Source: Limnohabitans sp. (GTDB lineage: Bacteria > Pseudomonadota > Gammaproteobacteria > Burkholderiales > Burkholderiaceae_C). Taken from it: 64,000 nt of DNA. The stretch covers positions 1-64,000 of the forward strand of contig NZ_JAFEIF010000082.1 in assembly GCF_017848645.1 (NCBI RefSeq), in the 5' to 3' direction. Every line of letters begins with the position of its first letter. Position 1 is the stretch's first letter. Position numbers and translations under genes: made by a program. Below, piece by piece: positions 17,670-27,371 of this stretch. Under the pieces are notes generated by a model. It saw only the letters and a list, made by a program, of their open reading frames with translations. It ran no database searches and was not told the origin of the DNA.

Positions 17670-19088
17670 TCACAAAACGGGTCTGGCCACCGGCATGACC
17701 GACTCGTAAGCCCGGGCGGCACGCAGCACCAAGGCGTCGCCAAACATCGGCCCCACGATCTGCAGGCCCATGGGCAGGCCGCTGCGGGTCAGGCCGCAGG
17801 GCACGGTGATGGCGGGCTGTTGGGTGAGGTTGAAGGGGTAGCTGAAGGGTGTCCAGCCCAGCATCGAAACCGGGTTCATGGCCACTGTACCAGCGGCACG
17901 CGCCTCGAACGCGGGGATCGATACAGCGGGGGTGACCAGCAGGTCATAACGCTGCATGAACTGGCGCATGTGCGAGCCCAACACGCCACGGCGTTGGTTG
18001 AGCTGTTGAATTTGCAAGGCGCTGAGCTGCGCCCCCAGCTCGGCCTCGGTCTGGAAGTCGGGGTCGGCCACGGCCTGCTGTTCGGCACTCAAGCCTTTCC
18101 AGACGGTGTAGGCCCCCAAAAACCACAGGCCTGTGGTGATCTCGAGCGGGTCTTCAAATCCGGGATCGATCTGCTCCACATGAGCGCCCAGCGCTTGCAG
18201 TTGCTGCACAGCAGCTTCAACCGCAGCGGCGATTTCGGGGTGCACGTTGTTCGCATAGCCCAAGGTGGGCGAGTAGGCAATGCGCAGGCCTCGGATGCCG
18301 TCTTCCAGGCCCACGGTGTAGTCGCTGGCATCTGGAGGCAGCGATGTCCAGTCGCGGGCATCGGGCTGCTTGAGCACGTTGGTCATCAAGGCGGCGTCAC
18401 GCACGCTCATGGTGTGTGGGCCGAGGTGCGCCACCGAGCCAAAGGGTGACAAGGGGTAAGCGGGCACCCGGCCAAAGCTAGGCTTCAAGCCCACATTGCC
18501 GCAAAAGGCCGCCGGGATGCGCACGCTGCCCGCGCCGTCGGTGCCCACGCCAATGGGCCCCAGGCCTGCGGCCACGGCAGCGGCCGTGCCGCCCGAAGAG
18601 CCGCCGGGCGTGTGGTTGAGGTTCCAGGGGTTGCGTGTGATGCCGGTGGCGGGTGAATTGGTCTCGCCCTTGCAGCCAAACTCGGGCGTGGTGGTTTTGC
18701 CCACCAAGACCGCCCCCGCTTCGCGCAGGCGGGCGGTGGCTGGGGCGTCCACATCCCAGGGCTGGTTCGGGTCAATGGTGCGGCTGCCGCGCAGGGTGGG
18801 CCAGCCTTGGGTCAGGATCAGGTCCTTGATGGACGTGGGCACGCCGTCCAAAGCGCCCACGGGCGTGCCTTGCTGGCGGTGCGCCTGCCAGCGCGCTTCG
18901 CTGGCACGGGCGCTGGCCAAAGCCGCTGGTTCGTCGACCAGGCAAAAGGCATTGATTTGCGGGTTGACCCGCTCGATGCGCGAGAGCACCGCCTGCGTCA
19001 CCTCGACCGGCGAGGCCTGGCCGCTGCGGTACAGCGCCAGCAGTTCGTGGGCGGGAGCTTGGGTCAGGTCTTGGGGTGTCGCGCTCAT
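17670..19088 (-). CDS. amidase signature family enzyme
   Basis: A 472-residue cytoplasmic amidase with an intact Ser-cisSer-Lys triad: Lys88 in TSIKDLIL, Ser164 in PGGSSGGT, and Ser188 in GVGTDGAGSVR. The spacing (76 and 24 residues) is canonical for the family. The substrate is not predictable from sequence; it is not GatA because no gatB or gatC is nearby. It is the last gene of a minus-strand run with an MlrC-like peptidase and a peptide ABC importer, suggesting it hydrolyses amide bonds of an imported compound. AAGAGG precedes the ATG. Confidence 0.88.
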   Translation of the reverse strand: MSATPQDLTQAPAHELLALYRSGQASPVEVTQAVLSRIERVNPQINAFCLVDEPAALASARASEARWQAHRQQGTPVGALDGVPTSIKDLILTQGWPTLRGSRTIDPNQPWDVDAPATARLREAGAVLVGKTTTPEFGCKGETNSPATGITRNPWNLNHTPGGSSGGTAAAVAAGLGPIGVGTDGAGSVRIPAAFCGNVGLKPSFGRVPAYPLSPFGSVAHLGPHTMSVRDAALMTNVLKQPDARDWTSLPPDASDYTVGLEDGIRGLRIAYSPTLGYANNVHPEIAAAVEAAVQQLQALGAHVEQIDPGFEDPLEITTGLWFLGAYTVWKGLSAEQQAVADPDFQTEAELGAQLSALQIQQLNQRRGVLGSHMRQFMQRYDLLVTPAVSIPAFEARAAGTVAMNPVSMLGWTPFSYPFNLTQQPAITVPCGLTRSGLPMGLQIVGPMFGDALVLRAARAYESVMPVARPVL

Positions 19089-19135
19089 GGGTGTGCCTCT
19101 TCAAAAAAGTTCAAAAGCCCGGCCGTGCAGCCACG

Positions 19136-20635
19136 TCAAGGACGGGTGCGGGTGTTGGGGCTGAGTTTTTTCCAGGGCAAGTCGCCCGGATCGGCGGCCA
19201 TGGGGCCGGCCGCTTTGGCCACCAGCACACGGCTGGCGATGGGCGTGAAGTCGGCCCGGAAATGGTTGGAGCTTTTGACCACCAGCAGCTTCATTTGCTC
19301 GGGGTGGATGCCCACGGCGCGAAACAGTTCGCGGTCGAGCATTTGGCATTTGCCACTGGCCACGGCGATCAGCACGCCGTCGATTTCAAGGCATGCGCAA
19401 GGGCCGATGTGGACTTTCATGCCGGTCATCATCGGGCCTTTGAGCTCACAATAATCCGGCCCCAAGGCCCGCACCGTGAAGCGCCCCTGCAAAGGTGGAT
19501 CGCTCGCCTCGCCCGTGAAGGTGGGTACCGCTTTGCCCAGTGCCAGTTGCAGGCTGGCCCCGACCCCTGCGGCATGGGCCATGCGGGCGGCTTCGGGGTC
19601 AAACAACAAGCCCAGCGCCACCTGGCCAGGCCAGCGTTGGCCCGCGCCTTGTTGCAACAAAGCGTGCAACATGCCCGTGGTGTTGCTGTCACCGCCAGCG
19701 CCCGGGTTGTCTTGTGTGTCGGCCATGACCACAGGGGCCGCAGACACTTCGGCCGTGGCCAGGGCCTGCGTCACGGCCTCACGGGCGGGCAACACATCGG
19801 GACGCCACTGACCGGGCTCGGCCACGCGCTCAAACAGGCGCTGCACCGCCATGTCAGCCTGCGGGCCATGGCCCCAAACCACGGGGCCGCACTCGGCAAA
19901 ATCAGACGCCGGAAAGCCCATGCAAAAGCTGAGCATGCAACCGGTTTGCGACTCGAGCGCGATCATCTCGTCATACAGGTCTTTGGCCGGGGCCATCCAG
20001 GTGCTTTGGGCGTTGAGGGGAATCAAAAACGGCAGGCGTCGCGCTTGCATGGGGCGCTTGCCGCCTGCACGCAAATGTTCGCGCAGCAGCAAGGCGGCCC
20101 TCTCGCCGGTCTCGGCCATGTCGATGTGCGGGTAGGTGCGGTAGGCCACCAGGCCATCGGACATCTGCAGCATGCGCTCGGTCACGTTGGCGTGCAGGTC
20201 CAGGCTGGCGACGATGGGCAGCTTGGGGCCGACCACCGCACGGATGCGGGCGATCAGCTCGCCTTCGCTGTCGTCGGCGTTTTCGGCCACGGCTGCGCCG
20301 TGCAGATCGAGGTACACCCCGTCCAGGCCCTGCACCAGGGCCGCACGAACGTCTTCGACAATGGCCGCGCAGATGCGCTCAAACGCGTCTTGGGTCACGT
20401 ACGACGAGGGCGTGGCCCCGGCCCAGGCCGAGGGCACCAGTTGCCAGCCTTCGCGCCGCGCCGCGTCGATGAAGCCGCCCGCCGGGATGTTCACGCCCGT
20501 CATCTGGTCGATCAGGGCCTGCCCGCGCACATAGGCCGGAAAGGCCTCGCCGCTTTGGAAGGCGGCCCAATCGGCCAGGCTGGGGGCAAAGGTGTTGGTC
20601 TCGTGCTGGTAACCAGCGATCAGGATGCGGGTCAT
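19136..20635 (-). CDS. M81-family (MlrC-like) metallopeptidase
   Basis: A 499-residue protein starting TRILIAGYQHETNTFAP, the metal-binding N-terminal signature of the MlrC/M81 family. It continues with the family's DLHANVT and TYPHIDMAETG motifs and a C-terminal MlrC domain. MlrC was first described in microcystin breakdown, cleaving a linearised tetrapeptide, but most members act on unknown peptide-like compounds. It sits between an amidase and a peptide ABC transporter, which supports a role in degrading an imported peptide or amide. Confidence 0.9.
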   Translation of the reverse strand: MTRILIAGYQHETNTFAPSLADWAAFQSGEAFPAYVRGQALIDQMTGVNIPAGGFIDAARREGWQLVPSAWAGATPSSYVTQDAFERICAAIVEDVRAALVQGLDGVYLDLHGAAVAENADDSEGELIARIRAVVGPKLPIVASLDLHANVTERMLQMSDGLVAYRTYPHIDMAETGERAALLLREHLRAGGKRPMQARRLPFLIPLNAQSTWMAPAKDLYDEMIALESQTGCMLSFCMGFPASDFAECGPVVWGHGPQADMAVQRLFERVAEPGQWRPDVLPAREAVTQALATAEVSAAPVVMADTQDNPGAGGDSNTTGMLHALLQQGAGQRWPGQVALGLLFDPEAARMAHAAGVGASLQLALGKAVPTFTGEASDPPLQGRFTVRALGPDYCELKGPMMTGMKVHIGPCACLEIDGVLIAVASGKCQMLDRELFRAVGIHPEQMKLLVVKSSNHFRADFTPIASRVLVAKAAGPMAADPGDLPWKKLSPNTRTRP

Positions 20636-20695
20636 AGGGGGCCGTGTTCAGGGTTCAAATCAAGCCGGCTGAAGCTGCGCTGTCGCGGTGCGACA

Positions 20696-22324
20696 TCAAG
20701 GTGCAGCTTCCAGGGGCGGCAAAGCGGCAGGCGCGGCCTGCAGCAGGCGGCGCGTGTAGTCTTGTTGCGGGTTGGCGTAGAGCGCGGCGGTTGGGCCTTC
20801 TTCAACGATGTGGCCTTGGTGCATCACGATCACGCGGTCGCACAGCTGCGCGGCCACACGCAGGTCGTGCGTGATGAAGAGCAAACCCAGGCCCAGACGG
20901 CCCTGGATTTCGCGCAGCAAATTCAGAATCTGTGCCTGCACGCTCACATCCAGCGCACTCACCGCCTCGTCGGCCACCAACACCTGGGGCCGGCAAGCCA
21001 GCGCTCGCGCAATGGCCAGGCGTTGCCGTTGACCGCCGCTGAATTGACTGGGGTAACGCTGCAGCGCCTCGACCGGCAAACGCACCTGCGTCATCAGCTC
21101 GGCCGCCAAGGCTTCGGCCTCGGCGCGGGACTGGCCAAAGTTCATGGCCCCTTCGACCATGGACTGGCCCACCGTGCGACGCGGGTTGAGCGAGCGGTTG
21201 GGGTCCTGGAAGACCACCTGCACACGGTTGCGCAAAGGCCGCAAGCGGCCCTCGGGCAAAGTGGCCACCTCGTCGTCGCCCCACAAGATGCGGCCCTCGG
21301 TCGGGTCGATCAGGCGGATCAGGCAACGGGCAAAAGTGGACTTGCCCGAACCGGACTCACCCACAATGCCCACCGTCTCGCCCGCGTGTACCGCAACATG
21401 GGCGTTTTGCAGCGCAGCGGTGGCGCGGTTGCGGCCCAACCAGTCGCGGCTGGCGTAGGTTTTGCCCACGCCCTGGCCCGACAACAACGCCGCGCCACTG
21501 AACGCGGGCTTGGCCGCTGGCGGCGTCATGCCTGGCACGGCGGCGAGCAACTGGCGCGTGTACTCGGCCTTGGGGCGGCGCAAGACCTGCTCACAGGGTC
21601 CCCCCTCAACGGCTTGGCCCTGGTTCATGACCAGCACCTCGTCGGCGATTTCGGCCACCACGCCCATGTCGTGGGTGATGAACAGCACCGCGCTGCCTTG
21701 CTCGCGCTGCAGGTCGGCAATCAGCCGCAAAATTTCTTTTTGCGTGGTCACGTCGAGCGCCGTGGTCGGCTCGTCGCAAATGATCAGGGCTGGCTTGAGC
21801 ACCACGGCCATGGCGATCACGATGCGTTGGCGCTGACCGCCGCTGAGTTGGTGCGGGTAGCTGCGCAGCATGCGCTCGGGGTCGGGCAGGCGCACCCGCT
21901 CGAAGATGCGCAAAATTTCGGCGCGGCGCTGGTCGCGGGGCCAGTCGGTGTGGGTCGAGAGCAACTCGTCGACCTGGTCGCCGCAGGTCATGACCGGGTT
22001 GAGGGCGGTCATGGGCTCTTGGAACACCATGCCCATGCTGCGCCCGCGCAAGGCCCGCAAACGCGCTACCGAGGCGCCGAGCAAGGACTCGCCTTGCAAC
22101 AAAATTTCACCACCATTGGGACGCAGCTCTTTGGCCAGCAGGCCCATCACGGTGGTGGCCATGACCGACTTGCCCGAACCCGACTCGCCCACCACACACA
22201 AAGTCTGGCCGGGGAGGATGCTGAGCGACACTTGGTGCACCGCGTGCGCCCGGTCACCGCCGGCAGGCAGGGCCACCGAGAGATCGCGGATGGACAGGAC
22301 CGGTTGAGGAGAAGCTGTGCTCAT
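20696..22324 (-). CDS. dipeptide/oligopeptide ABC transporter, fused double ATPase
   Basis: A 542-residue fusion of two ABC ATPase domains, equivalent to DppD plus DppF in one chain. Two Walker A motifs (GESGSGKSVMA and GESGSGKSTFA) and two signature motifs (LSGGQRQRI and FSGGQRQRL) are visible, each half ending in the oligopeptide-type C-terminal extension. The ATG at 22324 shares one base with the permease stop (TGATG). A GTG one codon upstream is possible. It energises the two permeases encoded upstream. Confidence 0.94.
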   Translation of the reverse strand: MSTASPQPVLSIRDLSVALPAGGDRAHAVHQVSLSILPGQTLCVVGESGSGKSVMATTVMGLLAKELRPNGGEILLQGESLLGASVARLRALRGRSMGMVFQEPMTALNPVMTCGDQVDELLSTHTDWPRDQRRAEILRIFERVRLPDPERMLRSYPHQLSGGQRQRIVIAMAVVLKPALIICDEPTTALDVTTQKEILRLIADLQREQGSAVLFITHDMGVVAEIADEVLVMNQGQAVEGGPCEQVLRRPKAEYTRQLLAAVPGMTPPAAKPAFSGAALLSGQGVGKTYASRDWLGRNRATAALQNAHVAVHAGETVGIVGESGSGKSTFARCLIRLIDPTEGRILWGDDEVATLPEGRLRPLRNRVQVVFQDPNRSLNPRRTVGQSMVEGAMNFGQSRAEAEALAAELMTQVRLPVEALQRYPSQFSGGQRQRLAIARALACRPQVLVADEAVSALDVSVQAQILNLLREIQGRLGLGLLFITHDLRVAAQLCDRVIVMHQGHIVEEGPTAALYANPQQDYTRRLLQAAPAALPPLEAAP

Positions 22325-23199
22325 CACGCGCCCCTTTTCGCAAACTTGGGATCGAGCACGTCGCGCAAACCATCTCCCAGCAAATTCACGGCCAGCACCG
22401 TGGGCACCAAAAACAAGGCGGGGTACAGCACGTTGCCGGGGTACTGGCTGAACTGCACACGGCCCTCGGCCATGATGTTGCCCCAGGTGGGAATGTCAGG
22501 CGGCAGGCCCAGGCCCAGAAAACTCAAAATCGCTTCGGTCAGCACCGCAGACGCGGCCACAAAGGTGCCTTGCACGATCAGCGGAGCCAAGGCATTGGGC
22601 AGGATGTGCCGCCACAAAATCACAGGCGTGGGGGTGGCCAGCGCACGGGCGGCCTCCACAAAAGGCTCTTCACGCAAGCTCAGCACCAAAGAGCGCACCA
22701 AACGCGTCACACGCGGCACCTCGGGGATGGCGATGGCCACCACCACCGTCCACACTTGCGCGCCCAATGCCGCCACCAGCGCAATGGCCAACAAGATGGC
22801 GGGGATGGCCATCAGGCCATCCATGAAGCGCATGAGCACCGCATCAACTTGCCGGAAGTAACCGGCCAGCATGCCCAAAAACCCGCCCAGCGCCAGCGCC
22901 AGCGCGGCGGTGAAGCCCCCCACCAGCAAGGACACTTGCGCCCCGTACACCACACGGCTGTACAGGTCACGACCAAAGCTGTCGGTGCCCAGCCAGAAGG
23001 TGTGGGCCACGGTGCTGCCATCGACCAGGGTGAAATCCCCCTTGAGCCCGGCAGCTTTGTTGATGTAGTTGGAGTCCATGGCGGCCGGGTCCACCGTGCC
23101 CAGCCACGGTGCCAACAAAGACACCAGGACCATGAACCCGAGCACCACGGCACCAAACCGGATTGAGCCATTGGCCCACAAACGATGAGAGAGGGACAT
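22324..23199 (-). CDS. peptide ABC transporter permease, DppC type
   Basis: A 291-residue inner-membrane protein with an N-terminal helix, a periplasmic loop and five further helices, the DppC/OppC layout. The EAA-like coupling loop AARALATPTPVILWRHILPN is present near residue 185. It overlaps its neighbours by single bases at both ends, so the permease pair and ATPase form one translational unit. It forms a heterodimer with the DppB-type permease. Confidence 0.93.
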   Translation of the reverse strand: MSLSHRLWANGSIRFGAVVLGFMVLVSLLAPWLGTVDPAAMDSNYINKAAGLKGDFTLVDGSTVAHTFWLGTDSFGRDLYSRVVYGAQVSLLVGGFTAALALALGGFLGMLAGYFRQVDAVLMRFMDGLMAIPAILLAIALVAALGAQVWTVVVAIAIPEVPRVTRLVRSLVLSLREEPFVEAARALATPTPVILWRHILPNALAPLIVQGTFVAASAVLTEAILSFLGLGLPPDIPTWGNIMAEGRVQFSQYPGNVLYPALFLVPTVLAVNLLGDGLRDVLDPKFAKRGA

Positions 23200-24152
23200 C
23201 AGTAACGGATCCTCGGATCAAGAAAGAGGTAGCTCAAATCGACCAGGAGGTTGATGAACACATAGGCGAAGGAGAACAGCAGGACCAGCCCCTGAATCAC
23301 CGGGAAATCGCGGTTGAGCACCGCATCCACTGTGAGCATGCCCAGCCCGGGGATGGCGTACACCGTTTCGGTCACCACCACGCCGCCAATGAGCAAGGCC
23401 ACACCGATGCCAATCACGGTCACGATGGGCACGGCCGCATTGGCCAGCGCATGGCGCAGCAGCACCGCTTGCTCGGTCACCCCTTTGGCTCGCGCCGTGC
23501 GGATGTAGTCTTCGGTCAAGGCCTCGGACACGCTGGCCCGGGTGACCCGCGCAATCAGCGCCACATAAATCAAGGCCAGCGTCATCCAGGGCAGGATCAG
23601 CTGTCGCATCCAGTCCCAAACCCCGACACTGCGCGGCCCGAACAAGGTTTTGTAGCCCTGCACCGGCAACCACTCCAAGCGAATGGCAAACAGGTAGATC
23701 AACAAGTAGCCGACCACAAACACCGGTACCGAAAACCCGGCCACCGAAAACCCGGAGAGGATTTTGTCGAGCCAGCCGCCCATGCGCCAGGCCGCGATGG
23801 TGCCCAGCGGGATCGCCACGGCAATGGCCAGCAGCAAGGTGCCGACCGCCAGAGACAAAGTGGGCTCGATGCGCTGCGCGATCAGCTCGGTGACAGGTTT
23901 ACTCAGGTAATACGAATACCCCAGATCGCCCTGAAACACCCGCCCGATCCAGATGAAGTACTGGGACAGGATGGAACCATCCAGACCCAGCTGCTGGCGG
24001 ATGCGGTCGATTTCTTCGTTGGTGGCGCTGTTGCCGGCAATCACCGCCGCCGGGTCACCGGGGGCCAGCCTCAGGATGAGGAAAACCACCAGCGACACGA
24101 CGAGCAGGACCGGCAGCACCGCCAACAGGCGGCGCAAGACAAATTGAAGCAT
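23199..24152 (-). CDS. peptide ABC transporter permease, DppB type
   Basis: A 317-residue six-helix permease starting MLQFVLRRLLAVLPVLLVVS, a classic DppB opening. It has the LAPGDPAAVI periplasmic motif and the coupling loop TARAKGVTEQAVLLRHALAN. It partners the DppC-type permease next to it and would import peptides delivered by the binding protein encoded 14 bases upstream. Confidence 0.94.
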   Translation of the reverse strand: MLQFVLRRLLAVLPVLLVVSLVVFLILRLAPGDPAAVIAGNSATNEEIDRIRQQLGLDGSILSQYFIWIGRVFQGDLGYSYYLSKPVTELIAQRIEPTLSLAVGTLLLAIAVAIPLGTIAAWRMGGWLDKILSGFSVAGFSVPVFVVGYLLIYLFAIRLEWLPVQGYKTLFGPRSVGVWDWMRQLILPWMTLALIYVALIARVTRASVSEALTEDYIRTARAKGVTEQAVLLRHALANAAVPIVTVIGIGVALLIGGVVVTETVYAIPGLGMLTVDAVLNRDFPVIQGLVLLFSFAYVFINLLVDLSYLFLDPRIRY

Positions 24153-24166
24153 CGGTCAGAACCTGA

Positions 24167-25756
24167 TCAGTTTTTCTTCAGGCCCCACATCACCGGGATG
24201 CCCGGTGTCTGAATCAAGCCACTGACGTTGCTGCGCACCACGGTGGGTGATCGGTACTGACCCAAAGGTGCGTGGGTCGCGGTTTCGATGGCCACAGCCT
24301 GAATCTGGCTGGCGATCTTCTTTTTCTCTTCGATGGTGGCCGCGCGTGCAAAGCTCGCTTTCAGGGTCTCGATGCGCGGCTCGTTTTGCCAGCCGAACCA
24401 GCCGGTGTCGCCCTTGGCGTTGAGCATGGCCATGGCCAGCGGGTTGGTGATGTCACCGGCCGTCCAGGCGGTCAGGAAGGCGTTCCAGCCACCGGCTGCA
24501 GGCGCGTCTTTCTTGGCGCGTCGGGCCACCAGCGAGGCCCAATCCATTTGCTGAAAGTCCACCTTGAAGCCTGCGGCCTCCAGCTGCTGCTTGGCCACCA
24601 GCGGAATCTTGGCGATCGAAGCCAGATCGGTGGGACGCATCAGCAGCACGGGCGTGTTGTCGTAACCCGCCTCTTTCAGCATTTCGCGTGCTTTGGCCGG
24701 GTTGGCGATGCCAGTGAAATAACCGGTATTTTCATCGGCGTAGAGCGTGCCGCATGGGAAGATGCTGCGGCACACTTTCTGCAACTCGGGGATGCCGATC
24801 TGTGTGTTGAGCACGGCCTGCTGACCCATCGCCACCATGGCTGCTTGCCGGATCTTGGGGTTGTCAAAAGGCTTGTGCAGATGGTTGAAGCGCATGATGA
24901 ACGTCAGGCCCGCGGGCGAGAAATCCTCGACCTTCACGCCTTCGGTTTTCTTCAGGGTTTCGTACTGCTCAAAGCTGGGCTGCTCGACCATGTCCACTTC
25001 ACCGGCTTTGAGCGCATTGAACTGGGTTTGCGGATCGCGGATGATGACCCACTCGACGCGCTCAAAGTTGACCGGGCGGCCACCGGCCATGCCGTTGGGC
25101 GCTTCGGCGCGGGGCTTGTATTTGGCATTGCGCGTGTACACCGCCAAAGCGCCGGGCTTGAACTCATCGGCTTTGAAAATGAAGGGGCCTGAGCCAATGT
25201 GCTCCTTGATCTGTTCAGAGCCTGGCGTGGCCGCAATGCGTGCGGGCATGATGAAAGGCACGTTGGAGGAGGCCTTGCCCAAAGCGTCGAGCACAATGCC
25301 GCTGGGCTCCTTGAGAATCAAGCGGAAGGTGCTGGCATCGGGCGTTTCGTAGCGGTCAATGAAGGTGTTCAAAATGCCGCCCATGGCGTCGCGGCTGGCC
25401 CAGCGCTTGAGCGAGGCCACCACGTCTTCACTGGTGACCGGTTTGCCATCATGGAACTCCAGGCCGCTGCGCAGCTTGAAGGTCCAGGTCTTGCGGTCGG
25501 GCGAGTTGGTGTAGGTGTCCACCATCTGGGGCTTGATGTTGCCCTGCGCGTCTTCCGAGAACAGCGTGTCGTAAATCATGTACGCGTGGTTGCGCGTCAC
25601 ATAAGCCGTGGTCCAGATCGGGTCGAGCACCGCCAGGTTGGCGTGCGGCACAAAGCGGAACACTTTGTTGTCTTGCGCTTGGGCTTGGGCCACCACGGGG
25701 GCCAGCATGCTCAGACCCAACAAGCCGGTGGCGGCAAACAGAACACGTCTCTTCAT
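24167..25756 (-). CDS. peptide ABC transporter substrate-binding protein (family 5)
   Basis: A 529-residue periplasmic binding protein. The ATG at 25756 gives the signal peptide MKRRVLFAATGLLGLSMLAP with a cleavage region near VAQAQA, and GGAGAT precedes it; the open frame continues upstream without coding character. The body carries the SBP_bac_5 features (GLEFHDGKPVTSEDVVASLKR). It leads the minus-strand importer/amidase operon. The ligand is unknown; family members bind di- and oligopeptides and other amide-bearing molecules. Confidence 0.93.
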   Translation of the reverse strand: MKRRVLFAATGLLGLSMLAPVVAQAQAQDNKVFRFVPHANLAVLDPIWTTAYVTRNHAYMIYDTLFSEDAQGNIKPQMVDTYTNSPDRKTWTFKLRSGLEFHDGKPVTSEDVVASLKRWASRDAMGGILNTFIDRYETPDASTFRLILKEPSGIVLDALGKASSNVPFIMPARIAATPGSEQIKEHIGSGPFIFKADEFKPGALAVYTRNAKYKPRAEAPNGMAGGRPVNFERVEWVIIRDPQTQFNALKAGEVDMVEQPSFEQYETLKKTEGVKVEDFSPAGLTFIMRFNHLHKPFDNPKIRQAAMVAMGQQAVLNTQIGIPELQKVCRSIFPCGTLYADENTGYFTGIANPAKAREMLKEAGYDNTPVLLMRPTDLASIAKIPLVAKQQLEAAGFKVDFQQMDWASLVARRAKKDAPAAGGWNAFLTAWTAGDITNPLAMAMLNAKGDTGWFGWQNEPRIETLKASFARAATIEEKKKIASQIQAVAIETATHAPLGQYRSPTVVRSNVSGLIQTPGIPVMWGLKKN

Positions 25757-25915
25757 GATCAGATCTCCAAAAATAGGAACAGTTGAAAATTCATGATGAC
25801 AGCTTTCAAAGCGAACAAGCGTCACCTTTGCGCAAAACGGAGTCGGGGTTTTCACCAGTGGCTGCGCACCCTTTGACCGCTTTCATAATACAAATAAACC
25901 CGAGAGCAACACCAC

Positions 25916-27346
25916 ATGGTCAACCCTGATATTTCAGCCCTGGATTTGTCCCGCGCCATTCACCTCAAGCAGGTGTCGTGCCAGGAAGTCATGCAGTCCA
26001 CACTCGATCGCATTGCGCAACTCAATCCGCAGTCCAACGCCATCGTCAGCCTGCAAGAACCCGAACTTTTGATGGCACAAGCGCGCGAACGCGATGCGCA
26101 GCTGGCCCGGGGCGAGTCAATGGGCTGGATGCACGGCATGCCCCAAGCCATCAAAGACCTGTCCAATGTGGCTGGTCTGCGCACCACTTTGGGCAGCCCC
26201 TTGATGAAAGACTTCGTGGCCAGCGAAGACGGCCTGATGGCCCGTCGCATGAAAGCCGCAGGTGCCATCGTGATTGGCAAAACCAACTCGCCCGAGTTTG
26301 GCCTGGGCTCGCACACTTTCAACGAGGTGTTTGGCCCCACCCGCAACGCCTGGGACCCGGGCAAATCAGCGGGTGGCAGCAGCGGCGGCGCGGCCGTGGC
26401 ACTGGCGCAACGCCTGCTGCCCGTGGCCGATGGTTCGGACTTCATGGGCAGCTTGCGCAACCCGGCCGGCTGGAACCATGTGTTTGGCATGCGCCCCTCT
26501 CAAGGCCGTGTGCCCATGTCACCCGCACAAGACGTGTTCATTGCCCAGCTCGGCACCGAAGGCCCGATGGGCCGCCATGTGCGCGATGTGGCCATGCTGC
26601 TGTCGGTGCAAGCGGGCGCGGACCCGGCCTGCCCACTCAGCCTGACCGACGATCCAGCGGTGTTCGCGGGCGCGCTGGACAGCGACCCCCAAGGCCAGCG
26701 CATCGGCTGGCTGGGCGATTTGCAGGGCTACCTGCCCATGGAGGGCGGCATTTTGGAGGTCTGCCAATCGGCCTTGAACAGCTTTTCGGGCATGGGTTGC
26801 ACCGTCGACGAAGCGCGTTTGGGCATGCCGCCCGAGCAAATCTGGCAAGCCTGGCTGGTGTGGCGGCAGGCCTTGGTGGGGCCACGCATTGCACCGTTCC
26901 TGGTCAACCCGGCCAACCGCGCCCACATCAAGCCCGAGGCACTGTGGGAGCACGACCAGTCGCTGAACTTGACCGGCTCGCAATTGATGGCCGCCAGCGC
27001 CAGCCGCACGCGCTTTTACCTGAGCATGTTGGCTTTGTTTGAACAATTTGATGTGCTGGCCATTCCGGTGTCACAAGTCTGGCCCTTTGACATTGGCCTG
27101 CGCTGGCCGCAAAGCGTGTCGGGCCGTGCCATGGACACCTACCACCGCTGGATGGAAGTGGTGATTTACGCCACCTTTGCGGGCTTGCCCTCCATCAGCG
27201 TGCCTGCAGGCTTTGGCGAGAACGGCCTGCCGATGGGCCTGGCCTTGATTGGCAAACCCCAAGGAGACTTGGCCCTGCTGAAACTGGCGCACGCCTACGA
27301 GATGGCGAATCTGGACATGATCAACCGCCGCCCGCCTGGCGTGTGA
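25916..27346 (+). CDS. amidase signature family enzyme, divergent from the importer
   Basis: A 476-residue amidase with Lys80 in QAIKDLSN, Ser155 in AGGSSGG and Ser179 in DFMGSLRNP, keeping the canonical 24-residue gap between the serines. The nucleophile loop differs from the first amidase (SDFMGSLR versus TDGAGSVR), so the two are distant paralogues and not a recent duplication. It is transcribed divergently from the peptide importer, 159 bases from the binding-protein start, and may share its control region. Confidence 0.88.
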   Translation: MVNPDISALDLSRAIHLKQVSCQEVMQSTLDRIAQLNPQSNAIVSLQEPELLMAQARERDAQLARGESMGWMHGMPQAIKDLSNVAGLRTTLGSPLMKDFVASEDGLMARRMKAAGAIVIGKTNSPEFGLGSHTFNEVFGPTRNAWDPGKSAGGSSGGAAVALAQRLLPVADGSDFMGSLRNPAGWNHVFGMRPSQGRVPMSPAQDVFIAQLGTEGPMGRHVRDVAMLLSVQAGADPACPLSLTDDPAVFAGALDSDPQGQRIGWLGDLQGYLPMEGGILEVCQSALNSFSGMGCTVDEARLGMPPEQIWQAWLVWRQALVGPRIAPFLVNPANRAHIKPEALWEHDQSLNLTGSQLMAASASRTRFYLSMLALFEQFDVLAIPVSQVWPFDIGLRWPQSVSGRAMDTYHRWMEVVIYATFAGLPSISVPAGFGENGLPMGLALIGKPQGDLALLKLAHAYEMANLDMINRRPPGV

Positions 27347-27371
27347 GGCACCGCAGCGCCAGACCGCGCGC

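Noticed and set aside
19076..22861. A 1261-codon open frame on the plus strand
   Set aside because: It is antisense to the M81 peptidase and ABC transporter genes, which have full family motifs. Long antisense frames are expected in GC-rich coding DNA, and its translation is low-complexity Gly/His/Gln-rich.
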